Origin: Bacillus sp. AFS041924
GTDB lineage: Bacteria > Bacillota > Bacilli > Bacillales > Bacillaceae_G
Length of the DNA: 56,183 bases
Assembly (NCBI RefSeq): GCF_002577195.1
Contig: NZ_NULG01000093.1
Coordinates: 1-56,183 of the forward strand
Direction: 5' to 3'
The position numbers and the translations under genes are program-made. The notes under the pieces were generated by a model. That model made no database searches. It was not told the DNA's origin and saw only the letters and a list, made by a program, of their open reading frames with translations. Positions 28,046 through 37,018 of the stretch are shown piece after piece (position 1 is the first letter of the stretch; each line of letters starts with the position of its first letter).

Positions 28046-28663
28046 TTAATTTGTAACAAGAGTAAACAATAGATATCCTGCTACTCCCCACATGACTAAT
28101 GCTGATATTTTATTTAATATCGGCAAAAATTTACCAGATTTATCAAGTTCACCAGTTATTCGACCAAGCAGAGCAAGACCAAAAAACCAAATCCATGAAA
28201 CTAAAATACAAGCAAACGCAAAGATTACTTTTTCTTCTCCTTGGTAATTTATTGAACTAGTTCCTATTACACCTACAGTATCCATGATGGCATGAGGGTT
28301 GAGTAAGGAAACAGATGCTGCAAATATTATTTGTTTCTTTAATGGAAATTTATTTGCCTCTACTTCGCGATCATTACTTGGTTTACTATTCCATGTAGTA
28401 AAACCCATATAGATTAAAAAAATACACCCTACTGAAATTAAGATCGTCTTAATCAGAAATGAACCTAAAATAACCAATGAAACACCTAAAACTGAAACTA
28501 GGATTAAGAGAGTATCACACAAAGAAGCTGTAATAACGACTGGTAATGCTTTAACAAATCGTGGCTGAAAGACCCCTTGATTAAAAATAAAAACGTTTTG
28601 GACACCAAGAGGAATAATCAGCCCTAGTGCAAGAATAAATCCATGAATAAATGGTTCTAACAT
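28046..28663 (-). CDS. LysE-type amino acid exporter (ArgO/YisU-like)
   Basis: A 205-residue membrane protein of six helices, of the LysE/ArgO branch: FILALGLIIPLGVQNVFIFNQ at the start and SLLNPHAIMDTVGVIGTSS in the middle. These proteins export basic amino acids such as lysine or arginine; the exact substrate is not shown. ATG after AGGAGA. It diverges from a MocR-type regulator at 28799, which is the likely controller of this exporter. Confidence 0.92.
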   Translation of the reverse strand: MLEPFIHGFILALGLIIPLGVQNVFIFNQGVFQPRFVKALPVVITASLCDTLLILVSVLGVSLVILGSFLIKTILISVGCIFLIYMGFTTWNSKPSNDREVEANKFPLKKQIIFAASVSLLNPHAIMDTVGVIGTSSINYQGEEKVIFAFACILVSWIWFFGLALLGRITGELDKSGKFLPILNKISALVMWGVAGYLLFTLVTN

Positions 28664-28731
28664 CCTAAGATCTCCTTTTCTATTAAATGAATCAATGGAT
28701 TTTATTTTAGTTTAAAAAGATGTATCTGTCT

Positions 28732-28763
28732 CCAACCAATTGGATTGAATCAAGACCAACCAA
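28732..28763 (+). promoter_or_regulatory. Direct repeats between exporter and MocR gene
   Basis: CCAACCAA occurs at 28732-28739 and again at 28756-28763, 24 bases apart, in the divergent promoter region. MocR regulators often bind pairs of direct repeats, so this is a candidate binding site. Confidence 0.4.
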
Positions 28764-28798
28764 GTAATATAATAGTTTACAAAAAGGAGAATGTTTTG

Positions 28799-30250
28799 AT
28801 GTTTACAACCGATTGGAAGCCAAATAAATCTTCACCAATACCTATACATAAACAGATTACAGATTATATAAAAGAAAAAATATCAAACGGTGAATGGACA
28901 GTTGGATATAGGCTTCCTCCTCAACGTACTTTGGCCAAAGAGTTAGGAGTAAATAGAAGTACAATTGTAACTGCATATGATGAATTAATTGCCGATGGAC
29001 TTATTGAGGGAAAAAGCGGAAGTGGAACAAGAGTAGTTAACAATACTTGGAACTTGTTAGCTACTACCCCGCCACCTGATTGGAATTCATATGTGAAGGT
29101 AGGAACCCACAAGCCAAACTTGCCGACGATTCAAGAAATAAACCAAGCTGAATTTATTCCGAACATCATTCGTTTAGGAACTGGAGAATTATCTCCAAAT
29201 CTTATTCCGAGTGCATCAATGAAGAAAATTTTTCACCAATTGGCGAATAGTGAAATTTCTTATGGATATGAGGAACCTAAGGGATTACTGTCTTTAAGAG
29301 AACAAATTTCCAACTATTTAAGTACAATTGGAATATCTGCTTCCCCATCTTCCATATTAATCGTATCTGGTGCATTGCAAGCCTTACAGCTTATTAGTGT
29401 TGGTCTATTACATAGGGATTCTACGGTATTAACAGAAAAGCCATCGTATCTACAATCTATAAATGTCTTCCAATCCGCTGGCATGCGTTTAGTCGGCATT
29501 CCTATGGATAAAGATGGAATTCAAACAAATCTTATTCAACAATATAATAAACAACAAAAAGCTGCTTTATTTTATACGATCCCTTCATTTCATAATCCTA
29601 CTGGTACATTAATGACTGCAAAAAGACGTCAACAATTGCTGGATATTTGTCAACAAGAACAGCTACCTTTAATTGAAGATGATGTATACCGAGAATTATG
29701 GTTTGATGAAAGTCCACCAAAACCAATTAAGTCTTTTGACAAAAATGGACTTGTACTTTATTTAGGAAGTTTATCTAAATCTTTAAGTCCTGGTCTTCGT
29801 ATTGGTTGGATCGTTGGTCCAGAACCAGTAGTAGAACACTTAGCGGACATAAAGATGCAAACAGATTATGGTTCAAGTTCATTATCACAATGGGCAGCAG
29901 TAGAATGGTTTTCCAGCGGGTTATATTATAAGCACATTAAAGAAGTAAGAGAACAGTTGAAAATTAGACGAGATTTTACTTTAACTAGATTAAACAAGTA
30001 TTTTTCTAATATTGCAGTTTGGCAAAAACCAACTGGTGGATTTTACATTTGGTTGCGCTTGTTACCATCACTCTCTATGAGGAAATTATTTGAAATTGCA
30101 CTTTCAGAAGGAATATTACTGAATCCAGGAAATGTTTATGATCACCAATCTGAACAATATCTACGCATTTCCTATTCTTTTGCTTCTCTTTTAGATATAG
30201 ATGATGGACTTAAACGATTAGCAAAAATTATTAAATCCATTGCAGAATAA
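28799..30250 (+). CDS. MocR-family PLP-dependent transcriptional regulator
   Basis: A 483-residue fusion of a GntR winged helix (about residues 8-75, with GYRLPPQRTLAKELGVNRST) and a fold-type I aminotransferase-like domain. In the latter, SLSKSLSPGLRIGW carries the lysine that binds PLP and FHNPTG precedes it. Such proteins sense PLP-linked amines or amino acids. I chose the ATG at 28799 after AAAAGGAGA; the longer frame adds 18 residues without similarity. It is divergent from the LysE-type exporter, the usual arrangement for a regulator and its target. Confidence 0.93.
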   Translation: MFTTDWKPNKSSPIPIHKQITDYIKEKISNGEWTVGYRLPPQRTLAKELGVNRSTIVTAYDELIADGLIEGKSGSGTRVVNNTWNLLATTPPPDWNSYVKVGTHKPNLPTIQEINQAEFIPNIIRLGTGELSPNLIPSASMKKIFHQLANSEISYGYEEPKGLLSLREQISNYLSTIGISASPSSILIVSGALQALQLISVGLLHRDSTVLTEKPSYLQSINVFQSAGMRLVGIPMDKDGIQTNLIQQYNKQQKAALFYTIPSFHNPTGTLMTAKRRQQLLDICQQEQLPLIEDDVYRELWFDESPPKPIKSFDKNGLVLYLGSLSKSLSPGLRIGWIVGPEPVVEHLADIKMQTDYGSSSLSQWAAVEWFSSGLYYKHIKEVREQLKIRRDFTLTRLNKYFSNIAVWQKPTGGFYIWLRLLPSLSMRKLFEIALSEGILLNPGNVYDHQSEQYLRISYSFASLLDIDDGLKRLAKIIKSIAE

Positions 30251-30273
30251 GGGCTACTTTTTAAGCCCTTTTG
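30249..30273 (+). terminator. Intrinsic terminator of the MocR gene
   Basis: Arms AAGGGCT and AGCCCTT around an eight-base loop, with a T-rich tail. It starts within the stop codon. Confidence 0.75.
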
Positions 30274-30508
30274 ATCGATTTTTATTTTAATTTCCATCTT
30301 TGTTTTTACATATTCATACTTATCCCAAATATCCATTCTATTTCCTCCGAACTCTTAGATGAAATCATATACTACATTCTAGTGGTAAATATATCACAAA
30401 TGGGAACAAAAAAACGACTATCCTTTAATTTGGAAAGCCGTTTGAAGAGCAAAATTAACAAACTATTTAACCTAATAACAAACATATTATTGGTATCTTA
30501 AAGTAGCC

Positions 30509-30886
30509 TTAAAAAAGACTTGCTTCTTTTGCCGCTTCAAAACTAACTCTAGTAAATTCAACCGGATCTAAGGTGACATTCTCCCAATGCATATACATTA
30601 AACGTGGTTTATCAAACAGCCAATGGTTATGAACTGCCGTTACTGTAATTCCTCTTTTTCGTAAAGCAGACATTAATGGGTTAATCTCTTTCTGACGTAC
30701 TACAGATTCACCTAAGTTTAAACCATTATCTTCAAAGGATAACATAAATGGAAGTGCTAATGGCGAACGAGTGCGACGCCCTAAAATCGTTGCATCAATA
30801 TCTCGAAGACGCATTATTACACAAACTGGAGTAGCTTGAACAACTACTCCTCCAATCATATCTGCAAGTTTTTGACAAGTCGACAT
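30509..30886 (-). CDS. DUF1259 (LppY/LpqO-like) protein
   Basis: A 125-residue protein with the DUF1259 pattern: ALRKRGITVTAVHNHWLFDKP then RLMYMHWEN. Conserved His residues suggest a metal- or ligand-binding site, but no function is known. The Bacillus forms, like this one, are single short domains without a lipoprotein signal. I take the ATG at 30886 after AGAGAGTGG. A longer frame adds 19 residues with no ribosome site. It is a single gene. Confidence 0.8.
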   Translation of the reverse strand: MSTCQKLADMIGGVVVQATPVCVIMRLRDIDATILGRRTRSPLALPFMLSFEDNGLNLGESVVRQKEINPLMSALRKRGITVTAVHNHWLFDKPRLMYMHWENVTLDPVEFTRVSFEAAKEASLF

Positions 30887-31174
30887 AGTTACCACTCTCT
30901 TCAAATTTTTACTTTTACTTTGCATCCTAAGAAAAGAGTGCAAGGCTGGTGCCTAATTTTACCCATTATTAAATTTTGCTTAACGTATTAACTACTAACT
31001 TTATAATTTTAAATTTTTATTATTGACTTTATCGTCATTTTAGTTTCTTCTACCATAGATTTTAGTACGTGTCATGTTTTTATTTTTCTTATTTCATGGT
31101 ATTCTTTATGAAATTAATCTATTTCTCTATATTCACATTCCTATGGTATATTGGAAAATGTGGGGAGTGATCAA

Positions 31175-31999
31175 ATGTTTTTCTTGGATTTGTTCAAGCA
31201 AGTGCCTTTTAGAATTTTAATGGTGGCACTGCTGATTATATTAACAGTTTATTTAATTCGTAAATCAATTAAACTTTTTTTTGACAAAACAAGCTTGTTA
31301 GATGAAAGGCACGAAGAGACGTTAATGCATTTTGCAAACCAGGTGACAAAGCTAATGGGACTGGTTTTCTTTTTAATCTATGTTCTTAGCCACTTCGTCA
31401 ACTTCCTACCAAAGCTAATCACCGGATCAGCTGTGGTGGCAGGTGCCTTAGCATTAATCCTGCAACATATTATCCGCGATTATATTATGGGAATAACCTA
31501 CTTGTTTGAACGGCAGATACGTCACGGAGATTTTGTTATTATCAATGGAAACCGTCAGGGGAAAATCGAGGAAATCAGCTTGCGACACATAAAAATCCGC
31601 CAATATGACGGATATCTTTATACAATCTCTTATAGTAACATTACAGAACTTCAAAACGGTAACCGTGGAATGCGACGGGTTAATGAAAGCCTGCTACTCA
31701 ACTATAAACAAAACCCAGATGAAGCTTTTAAGGTAATTGAGGAAGTTGCAGAAACATGCAATCAAAAATACACTGAATACTTGTTAAAGGATGAGTTTGG
31801 CGAACCTGTGGAGTGTTACAAATTCAACAAAATTACAGAACTAAACGTTGATCTCAGAGGACACAAGTATTCATTATCAGGTCTTGTGAATGAAGGAGAC
31901 TTCGTTGAAGCGAGCAAAATGGTGAGGTACGAACTCGCTTTGGCTGCCTATAAGAATGACTTGTTAATGGTCGATAGCCTAGAGACTAGTAATGAATAA
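31175..31999 (+). CDS. MscS-family mechanosensitive channel
   Basis: A 274-residue small-conductance channel protein with two or three helices (about 10-100), the pore helix followed by LQHIIRDYIMGITYLFE, and the beta domain with FVIINGNRQGKIEEISLRH. It should open under membrane tension on osmotic downshock. The start is the ATG at 31175 after GGGGAGTG; a TTG 24 bases earlier has no ribosome site. By eye its codons end in G or C more often than in neighbouring genes, which suggests a different history. It is a single gene, closed by a terminator. Confidence 0.88.
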   Translation: MFFLDLFKQVPFRILMVALLIILTVYLIRKSIKLFFDKTSLLDERHEETLMHFANQVTKLMGLVFFLIYVLSHFVNFLPKLITGSAVVAGALALILQHIIRDYIMGITYLFERQIRHGDFVIINGNRQGKIEEISLRHIKIRQYDGYLYTISYSNITELQNGNRGMRRVNESLLLNYKQNPDEAFKVIEEVAETCNQKYTEYLLKDEFGEPVECYKFNKITELNVDLRGHKYSLSGLVNEGDFVEASKMVRYELALAAYKNDLLMVDSLETSNE

Positions 32000-32028
32000 T
32001 AATCAAAAATAAAAAGAGTAAAAAAACA

Positions 32029-32072
32029 AAAAGGCAAAACATATTTTATATAAAAAATATGCTTTGCCTTTA
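32029..32072. terminator. Bidirectional intrinsic terminator
   Basis: Arms AAAGGCAAA(A)CATATTTT and AAAATATG(C)TTTGCCTTT between convergent genes, with A/T tails on both sides. Confidence 0.8.
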
Positions 32073-32073
32073 T

Positions 32074-32544
32074 TTAATTTAAGTAAGTACTATAAACAGA
32101 TTCATTGTTTGATTGTTTTTCAAAACTTGTCATAACAAAATAACCTGCAGCTAATCCAATAATTGTCATTAGAGTAGTTGTTGAATGACCAAAGTAACCA
32201 CCCATCATTTGTTTTAAAAAGGGAAATTTTATAGAAATAACATGTATTATAAATAAATATGGGATAATAGCAAAATATAAAGTAGGAAGACCAAGTACAA
32301 TAAATCTTACCCAATTGAATTTCCAATCCCCCTGTTTTAGGAAGTTTTTAAAAATCGATGGAATCGCTAATAATGCTCCAATAATTAATGGAAATAAAAT
32401 TTGAAATTTATAATAATCAATTAAATCATAGGTAATACTACTCTGCTTGTAAAGACTATTCTGATGCTTTAAACCAACTATGATTACATTACCTAAGATG
32501 ATTAAATATACCAAATACCCTACTAAACTTTTAAATTTTCCCAC
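32074..32544 (-). CDS. Four-helix membrane protein of unknown function
   Basis: A 156-residue protein with four hydrophobic segments (about 9-25, 50-66, 80-105 and 122-140) and short loops. I do not recognise the family. It starts at GTG after AAGGGGGAT. There is no motif for catalysis or transport. It is a single gene, convergent with the MscS gene. Confidence 0.65.
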   Translation of the reverse strand: MGKFKSLVGYLVYLIILGNVIIVGLKHQNSLYKQSSITYDLIDYYKFQILFPLIIGALLAIPSIFKNFLKQGDWKFNWVRFIVLGLPTLYFAIIPYLFIIHVISIKFPFLKQMMGGYFGHSTTTLMTIIGLAAGYFVMTSFEKQSNNESVYSTYLN

Positions 32545-32782
32545 TTAAATCCCCCTTGATTCCTTACTTAAAAACTTTTAGTAATAATATAAAAAATTAA
32601 ACAAACAAATAAATTAGAAGATAAGCATTTCCCGTACCTTTTCAATAATGACAAATTTTCAACACCTTATAGATCCAAACTTTTAATTATTCTATAAATA
32701 TCTTAATATTCACTTAATTATAACGATAATCTTAATCTTTATTCCAAAGCAAATTATCCTATTTATTTAACTTTATATCAAA

Positions 32783-32822
32783 AAAATAGAGGTTGATCAA
32801 TTAATGATCAATCCCCTATTTT
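32783..32822 (-). terminator. Intrinsic terminator of ltaE
   Basis: Arms AAAATAGAGGTTGATCA and TGATCAATCCCCTATTTT with a T-rich tail on the minus strand. Confidence 0.8.
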
Positions 32823-32840
32823 CTGTACATTTATCTAAAT

Positions 32841-33863
32841 TTAGATTGTTTTCATCACATCAATTACTTTATCAATATCATTTTTCGTAATCCAATAATG
32901 TGTCGCAAAACGCATCATACCATCTTCATCTGGAGCAAAAATAATAATACCGTTCTCTTTAAAAATTTGATCAATTTCCGCTGGGCTTCTTTTCATATCA
33001 GTCATTTGGAAGAATACTAAATTAATATGAAGTTGAGATAAGTCAACTTTGATACCTGGTATTTCGCTTAAACGATTAGCTAAATATAGAGCATTTTCAT
33101 GATCTTCATGTAAACGATTTGTCATTTTTTCTAAAGAAATAATACCAGCGGCTGCTAAAAATCCAGATTGTCTCCAGCCGCCACCTAGTAATTTACGCTT
33201 CTTTTTCGCTTTTTCAATAAATTCTTTACTTCCTGCTAGGATTGAACCTACTGGTGCGCATAGACCTTTTGATAAGCAAAACATCACAGAATCGCTATAT
33301 TGAGATATTTCTTTTACGTCCGTTTGCAAATAAGTAGCTGCGTTAAATATTCTTGCACCATCTAAGTGAACAGGTAGTTTTGCATCTTTTGCAATGCTAT
33401 AAACTTGCTTCATATAATCAATATCTACTACAGATCCATTTGAATATGCATTTTCTATACAGATTAACGAAGTATCCGGATAGTGTATGTCATCAGGTCG
33501 AATAGACTGTTTAATTCGTTTAATATCCATTTTGCCGTGAGTTGTTTGTAATGTTCTTAAGTGAACGCCAGCAATTATTGAGGCTGCGCCTACTTCATGC
33601 TCGAATATATGGCAATCCTCACCAAGAATGACTTCAGTTCCACGATCACAATGTGTGAACAATGCAAGCTGGTTACCAAATGTTCCACTTGGTACAAATA
33701 ACGCAGCTTCTTTCCCAATCATTGAAGCAGCTAGTTTTTCTAATTTTTGAACAGTTGGATCATCCCCATAAACATCATCTCCAACTTCGGCAGAAAACAT
33801 TGCTTGTCTCATTTCATCAGTAGGATTAGTTACAGTATCACTTCGTAAATCGATAAACTTCAT
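32841..33863 (-). CDS. ltaE: Low-specificity L-threonine aldolase
   Basis: A PLP enzyme that splits L-threonine and L-allo-threonine into glycine and acetaldehyde. At 340 residues it is normal for the family: IDLRSDTVTNPTDEMRQAM at the start, VPSGTFGNQLAL, PVHLDGARIFNAA, and CLSKGLCAPVGS with the lysine that binds PLP. I prefer the ATG at 33863, seven bases after AAAGAGG, to the one two codons earlier. It is a single gene with its own terminator. Confidence 0.94.
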   Translation of the reverse strand: MKFIDLRSDTVTNPTDEMRQAMFSAEVGDDVYGDDPTVQKLEKLAASMIGKEAALFVPSGTFGNQLALFTHCDRGTEVILGEDCHIFEHEVGAASIIAGVHLRTLQTTHGKMDIKRIKQSIRPDDIHYPDTSLICIENAYSNGSVVDIDYMKQVYSIAKDAKLPVHLDGARIFNAATYLQTDVKEISQYSDSVMFCLSKGLCAPVGSILAGSKEFIEKAKKKRKLLGGGWRQSGFLAAAGIISLEKMTNRLHEDHENALYLANRLSEIPGIKVDLSQLHINLVFFQMTDMKRSPAEIDQIFKENGIIIFAPDEDGMMRFATHYWITKNDIDKVIDVMKTI

Positions 33864-33975
33864 TTTCATTCCTCTTTCCCTTATTATCAGAATTATCTAA
33901 ACTAGTTTCATAGACGCATCGAGAATTTATTTCTAATATAATGACCAAACTCATTGTCGTAAATTGGCATGTTAT

Positions 33976-34983
33976 TTAGTCGAAAAATGAATTATTTTTT
34001 TCGAATTCTTTTAAACCCATTCGTAAAAGTTTCTCTGTAATATCCTCAATACCAGTGTGATGGCCCGTTGCTATTTGTTTAATCTTCTCTTTAATTGAAT
34101 CTTTTACAAAAATTGTCAATTGCTCTTGATTACTTGTAAATACGATAAAACCAGGTCTACTAGAAAGCTTACCATCAATTAAACAGTTTTGTAAAATTTC
34201 AAAATCTTGTTCAATTTGGGCATCATTATATGGTAATTTTATAGGTTTTATTTCAACCTTTATTGTGTTGCTTTCAATAAAAAGATTCATATTTTGGTGT
34301 CCAATATTCTCGTAAAAAGAATCAATAATTCCAAATATTGGGGCATTAATCGACTGAGGAATAGGGAATTGGAAGATAATATTGCCTCTTTTTGTACTAT
34401 GATTGGCTTGTTTCAGTTCATAAGCTTTTTTAAAGCCACGGCTTATGAGCTCTTCTTTATTTAAAAGCTCCCCCATATTTGTTTTTGCTACAATCTCATT
34501 TGTCTCATTAAGCTCGATAATCCGCGCTTTTTCATTTGAATTTGGTATTACATATAATCCGAACAAGTAAAATTCCAAGTCCTTTGTAAAAAAAGTCTTT
34601 TTTCTAGATGCATTTTTATGTGCGATTTTTAGTTTTTCTACTTCTTCATCTGGAATAAATAAAGTTTGTCTACCTTTAAAACTTATCTTACTTGAGTTAA
34701 TTTTCCCCGCTTTTATGTACTGATGAATTGTTGCTTTCGATACGCCTAATAAATTAGCTGTTTCAAGAACAGTTAGTCCTACCGGTTTGACAGTTTGAGT
34801 TTTTAATTGATTAATATCCTCTAGGAAAAACCTCATCGTACCATCAATTTGCCAATCTTCATAAACAAGTTTCAGCTTTCCAGCTTTTACGTAATTGTAA
34901 ATTGTTTGCTTAGAAACCCCTAAATGATCTACTGCCTCATTTGTTGTAACAATCTCTTTCATTTTTTGATCTTGTTCTAACAT
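33976..34983 (-). CDS. Protein with two excisionase-like HTH domains
   Basis: A 335-residue protein that starts with two MerR-like/excisionase helix-turn-helix domains in tandem: VTTNEAVDHLGVSKQTIYNY (about residue 12) and LTVLETANLLGVSKATIHQY (about 70). Each is followed by a short wing. The remaining 200 residues are a soluble domain I do not recognise, ending with a helical tail (GIEDITEKLLRMGLKEFEKN) that looks like a ribbon or dimerisation segment. It is divergent from a complete tyrosine recombinase, with a 285-base shared region between them. I infer a regulator of, or accessory factor to, the recombinase. Confidence 0.7.
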   Translation of the reverse strand: MLEQDQKMKEIVTTNEAVDHLGVSKQTIYNYVKAGKLKLVYEDWQIDGTMRFFLEDINQLKTQTVKPVGLTVLETANLLGVSKATIHQYIKAGKINSSKISFKGRQTLFIPDEEVEKLKIAHKNASRKKTFFTKDLEFYLFGLYVIPNSNEKARIIELNETNEIVAKTNMGELLNKEELISRGFKKAYELKQANHSTKRGNIIFQFPIPQSINAPIFGIIDSFYENIGHQNMNLFIESNTIKVEIKPIKLPYNDAQIEQDFEILQNCLIDGKLSSRPGFIVFTSNQEQLTIFVKDSIKEKIKQIATGHHTGIEDITEKLLRMGLKEFEKNNSFFD

Positions 34984-35113
34984 TTGAATTCTTCCCTTTT
35001 TCGTATATTATTATCTAATTATATCATAATTATTTCCAACAAATTGTTAAAAAGTAATTAATTCAATAAAACTAGATTTAATTATTTATAAATAATTGAT
35101 TATACGAGAATTT

Positions 35114-35150
35114 ATTAAAGTAGAATAATAGTGTATTTTTCTACTTTAAT
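35114..35150. repeat. 12-bp inverted repeat between HTH gene and recombinase
   Basis: ATTAAAGTAGAA (35114-35125) and TTCTACTTTAAT (35139-35150) are perfect arms with a 13-base spacer. There is no T run. They lie in the divergent promoter region and could be an operator or a recombinase binding site. Confidence 0.6.
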
Positions 35151-35268
35151 CCCTCTTTGAATATTACTATTTATAAAATATCTATTTTTATGGCTTAATT
35201 AGAAAAAATTACTAAATTTATACTATCTATTCAGTATTTTATGTATAATAGATTACGAGGTGAGTAAA

Positions 35269-36423
35269 ATGTTAGTAAAATCAAATCTACTTATTTCAAA
35301 TTCGGCACAAATAACAGATACAACTCTTAATGGATCGAAAATAACTGAGTACTTAATAGATGAAACATACTTTCCAAGTCTTCTTCAGACAAAATTTGAA
35401 AATGAAAAAAATCACCGTATGATTTATGAAGGATTTTCTGATTTAGAAATGATCTACTATTTTGTTCATCAACGAAAAGATATTCAAAAATCAAAACAAC
35501 GTAAAGATAGTACAAAGATGGAATACATAAGAGAATTACTACAGTTTTATCGTTACTTATTGAAAAGTGAAGATTTTTTACGTCAGGATGTAGAGGCTTT
35601 TATAGAGGCTTCTTATTTCAAAAATTTAAAGCAAAGGCATATTGATTCATATCAACAATGGTTATCTACATATCTGTATGGTGTAAAAAATCAGCCATAT
35701 CGGGTTACTACTCTCTCAAGAAAACTTGTAATTTTAAAAAGCTTTTTTAAATTTTTATTTGATACAAATTATGTTCAAGTTCCGCTATATACACGAATAT
35801 TAAATGCAAAAATTACTAAAGATGACTTACCAAATCGTGACTTAGAAGAAAGTGAAGTAAAAGCATTATTGAATTTTTATAATGGAAACATAGTAAAAAC
35901 TACTATTATTAAGTTATTAGCTACAACCGGTATGCGAATTCGAGAACTAGCTGATGCAAACTGGGGCAATGTCTCAAAGGATTCTAATGGATATTGGCTT
36001 GAAATTATTGGAAAAGGTAATAAAAAACGTGAAGTTAAGATTTTAAATCATGTATTTGTGGATTTATGTAATTTGAGGAGTCGACGTGGTTTACCAAATT
36101 CAATTTCGAATACTGATTCAAATCCATTCTTTCCAAATAAACTTAATAAACATTACTCTTTTAAGTATTTATCAAAATATGTAATTGAAATAATACAAGA
36201 ATCTGAATTATCTTTTGTGAAGAATCAAAATCGAACTGGCAATATTAGCCCCCATTTTTTTCGACATCATTATGCATGTCGTTCAATTGAAAAAGGAGCT
36301 AGTATCTATCAAGTTAGTCGAAGCTTAGGTCATGAGAGTATTCAAACTACTGAACTTTATTTAGCAAAAATGATGAATCGATCCCAGCATGCAAGTAATG
36401 TATGGGATGATGATGAGTATTAA
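35269..36423 (+). CDS. Tyrosine recombinase/integrase
   Basis: A 384-residue site-specific recombinase with an N-terminal SAM-like core-binding domain (about 75-180) and a C-terminal catalytic domain. All expected residues are visible: Arg223 (GMRIREL), Lys in GKGNKKREVKI, His329 and Arg332 (SPHFFRHHY), His355 (LGHES) and the nucleophile Tyr364 (TTELYL). I start at the ATG at 35269 after GAGGTGAG. It is divergent from a double-HTH protein and not flanked by phage genes. It could move a small element or act as a host XerC/D-like enzyme; no attachment site was found. Confidence 0.9.
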   Translation: MLVKSNLLISNSAQITDTTLNGSKITEYLIDETYFPSLLQTKFENEKNHRMIYEGFSDLEMIYYFVHQRKDIQKSKQRKDSTKMEYIRELLQFYRYLLKSEDFLRQDVEAFIEASYFKNLKQRHIDSYQQWLSTYLYGVKNQPYRVTTLSRKLVILKSFFKFLFDTNYVQVPLYTRILNAKITKDDLPNRDLEESEVKALLNFYNGNIVKTTIIKLLATTGMRIRELADANWGNVSKDSNGYWLEIIGKGNKKREVKILNHVFVDLCNLRSRRGLPNSISNTDSNPFFPNKLNKHYSFKYLSKYVIEIIQESELSFVKNQNRTGNISPHFFRHHYACRSIEKGASIYQVSRSLGHESIQTTELYLAKMMNRSQHASNVWDDDEY

Positions 36424-36424
36424 T

Positions 36425-36456
36425 TCCCCCCTTAAAAAGGGGTTTTACTTTTTTCT
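36425..36456 (+). terminator. Intrinsic terminator of the recombinase gene
   Basis: CCCCTT and AAGGGG around AAA, followed by TTTTACTTTTTTC. Confidence 0.8.
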
Positions 36457-36548
36457 TTTATACATTAGTTTAGTTTACATAATGTTATTATATAAAACAA
36501 AATTGGAACTAATGGTTGATGATTTACTAATAAATAACTTTCAATCTT

Positions 36549-36594
36549 AAAAGCCCAATTTCTAAATTTAAAGCGAAGAAATTAGGCTTTTTTC
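36549..36594 (+). terminator. Orphan intrinsic terminator
   Basis: Arms AAAAGCCCAATTTCT and AGAAATTAGGCTTTTTT, strong on the plus strand, with no upstream gene of its own. Confidence 0.7.
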
Positions 36595-36745
36595 TATGTT
36601 TATATTTATATGTCATAAGTAAAAATAATCAGATTAAACTGTTTTTCTCTCAAATTAGTTCATTGTTTTTACAAGTTCTTAAGTTTTAGATAAATTGACA
36701 TCTAGACGTAGTTGTTTCATAAAAAATATGATTTAGAGTCTTTAT

Positions 36746-37015
36746 TTAAATCTTCACTACTACCTCAGTTCCATCCTTTAATTTCGTATCAACAAGGATC
36801 ACTCCTTTGTGCTTTGAAATTTCTTGCAAGAATGGCTTCAAATCTTTTCTTTCTATTGCTGGCATAATGAATTTGCTGCCATTCTTTTCAATGGCTTTAT
36901 TTATGATCCGATTTATCCTTTTTGAAGTAACAATCAAGCTAGCCAAATTTAATACCGTGTAAGGAACAGGAATGGAGAAGCGTTTTCCCTCTACTTTCAA
37001 CTTGACTTTTAACAT
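36746..37015 (-). CDS. Small protein of the DUF2089 operon
   Basis: An 89-residue protein, third in the operon, starting three bases after the preceding stop. It has a basic N-terminal strand (MLKVKLKVEGKRFSIPVP), a hydrophobic stretch (YTVLNLASLIVTS) that is probably buried or membrane-associated, and a C-terminal strand (GTEVVVKI). The family is not recognised. It repeats the 'basic segment plus short C-terminal domain' architecture of the preceding protein, so the two may be related or interact. Confidence 0.65.
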   Translation of the reverse strand: MLKVKLKVEGKRFSIPVPYTVLNLASLIVTSKRINRIINKAIEKNGSKFIMPAIERKDLKPFLQEISKHKGVILVDTKLKDGTEVVVKI

Positions 37016-37018
37016 AAT

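Larger units (their letters stand above)
36424..36745. other. Intergenic region with two terminators
   Basis: The recombinase terminator (36425-36456) is followed 100 bases later by a second strong plus-strand terminator (36549-36594) that belongs to no visible gene. The rest is AT-rich with no ORF. Confidence 0.5.

Noticed and set aside
30271-30501. 76-codon plus-strand frame after the MocR gene
   Set aside because: It begins inside the MocR terminator, has no ribosome site, and its composition is that of translated AT-rich DNA.
35114-35150. Recombinase core site of dif type
   Set aside because: The arms are separated by 13 bases rather than the usual 6-8, so I report it only as an inverted repeat.
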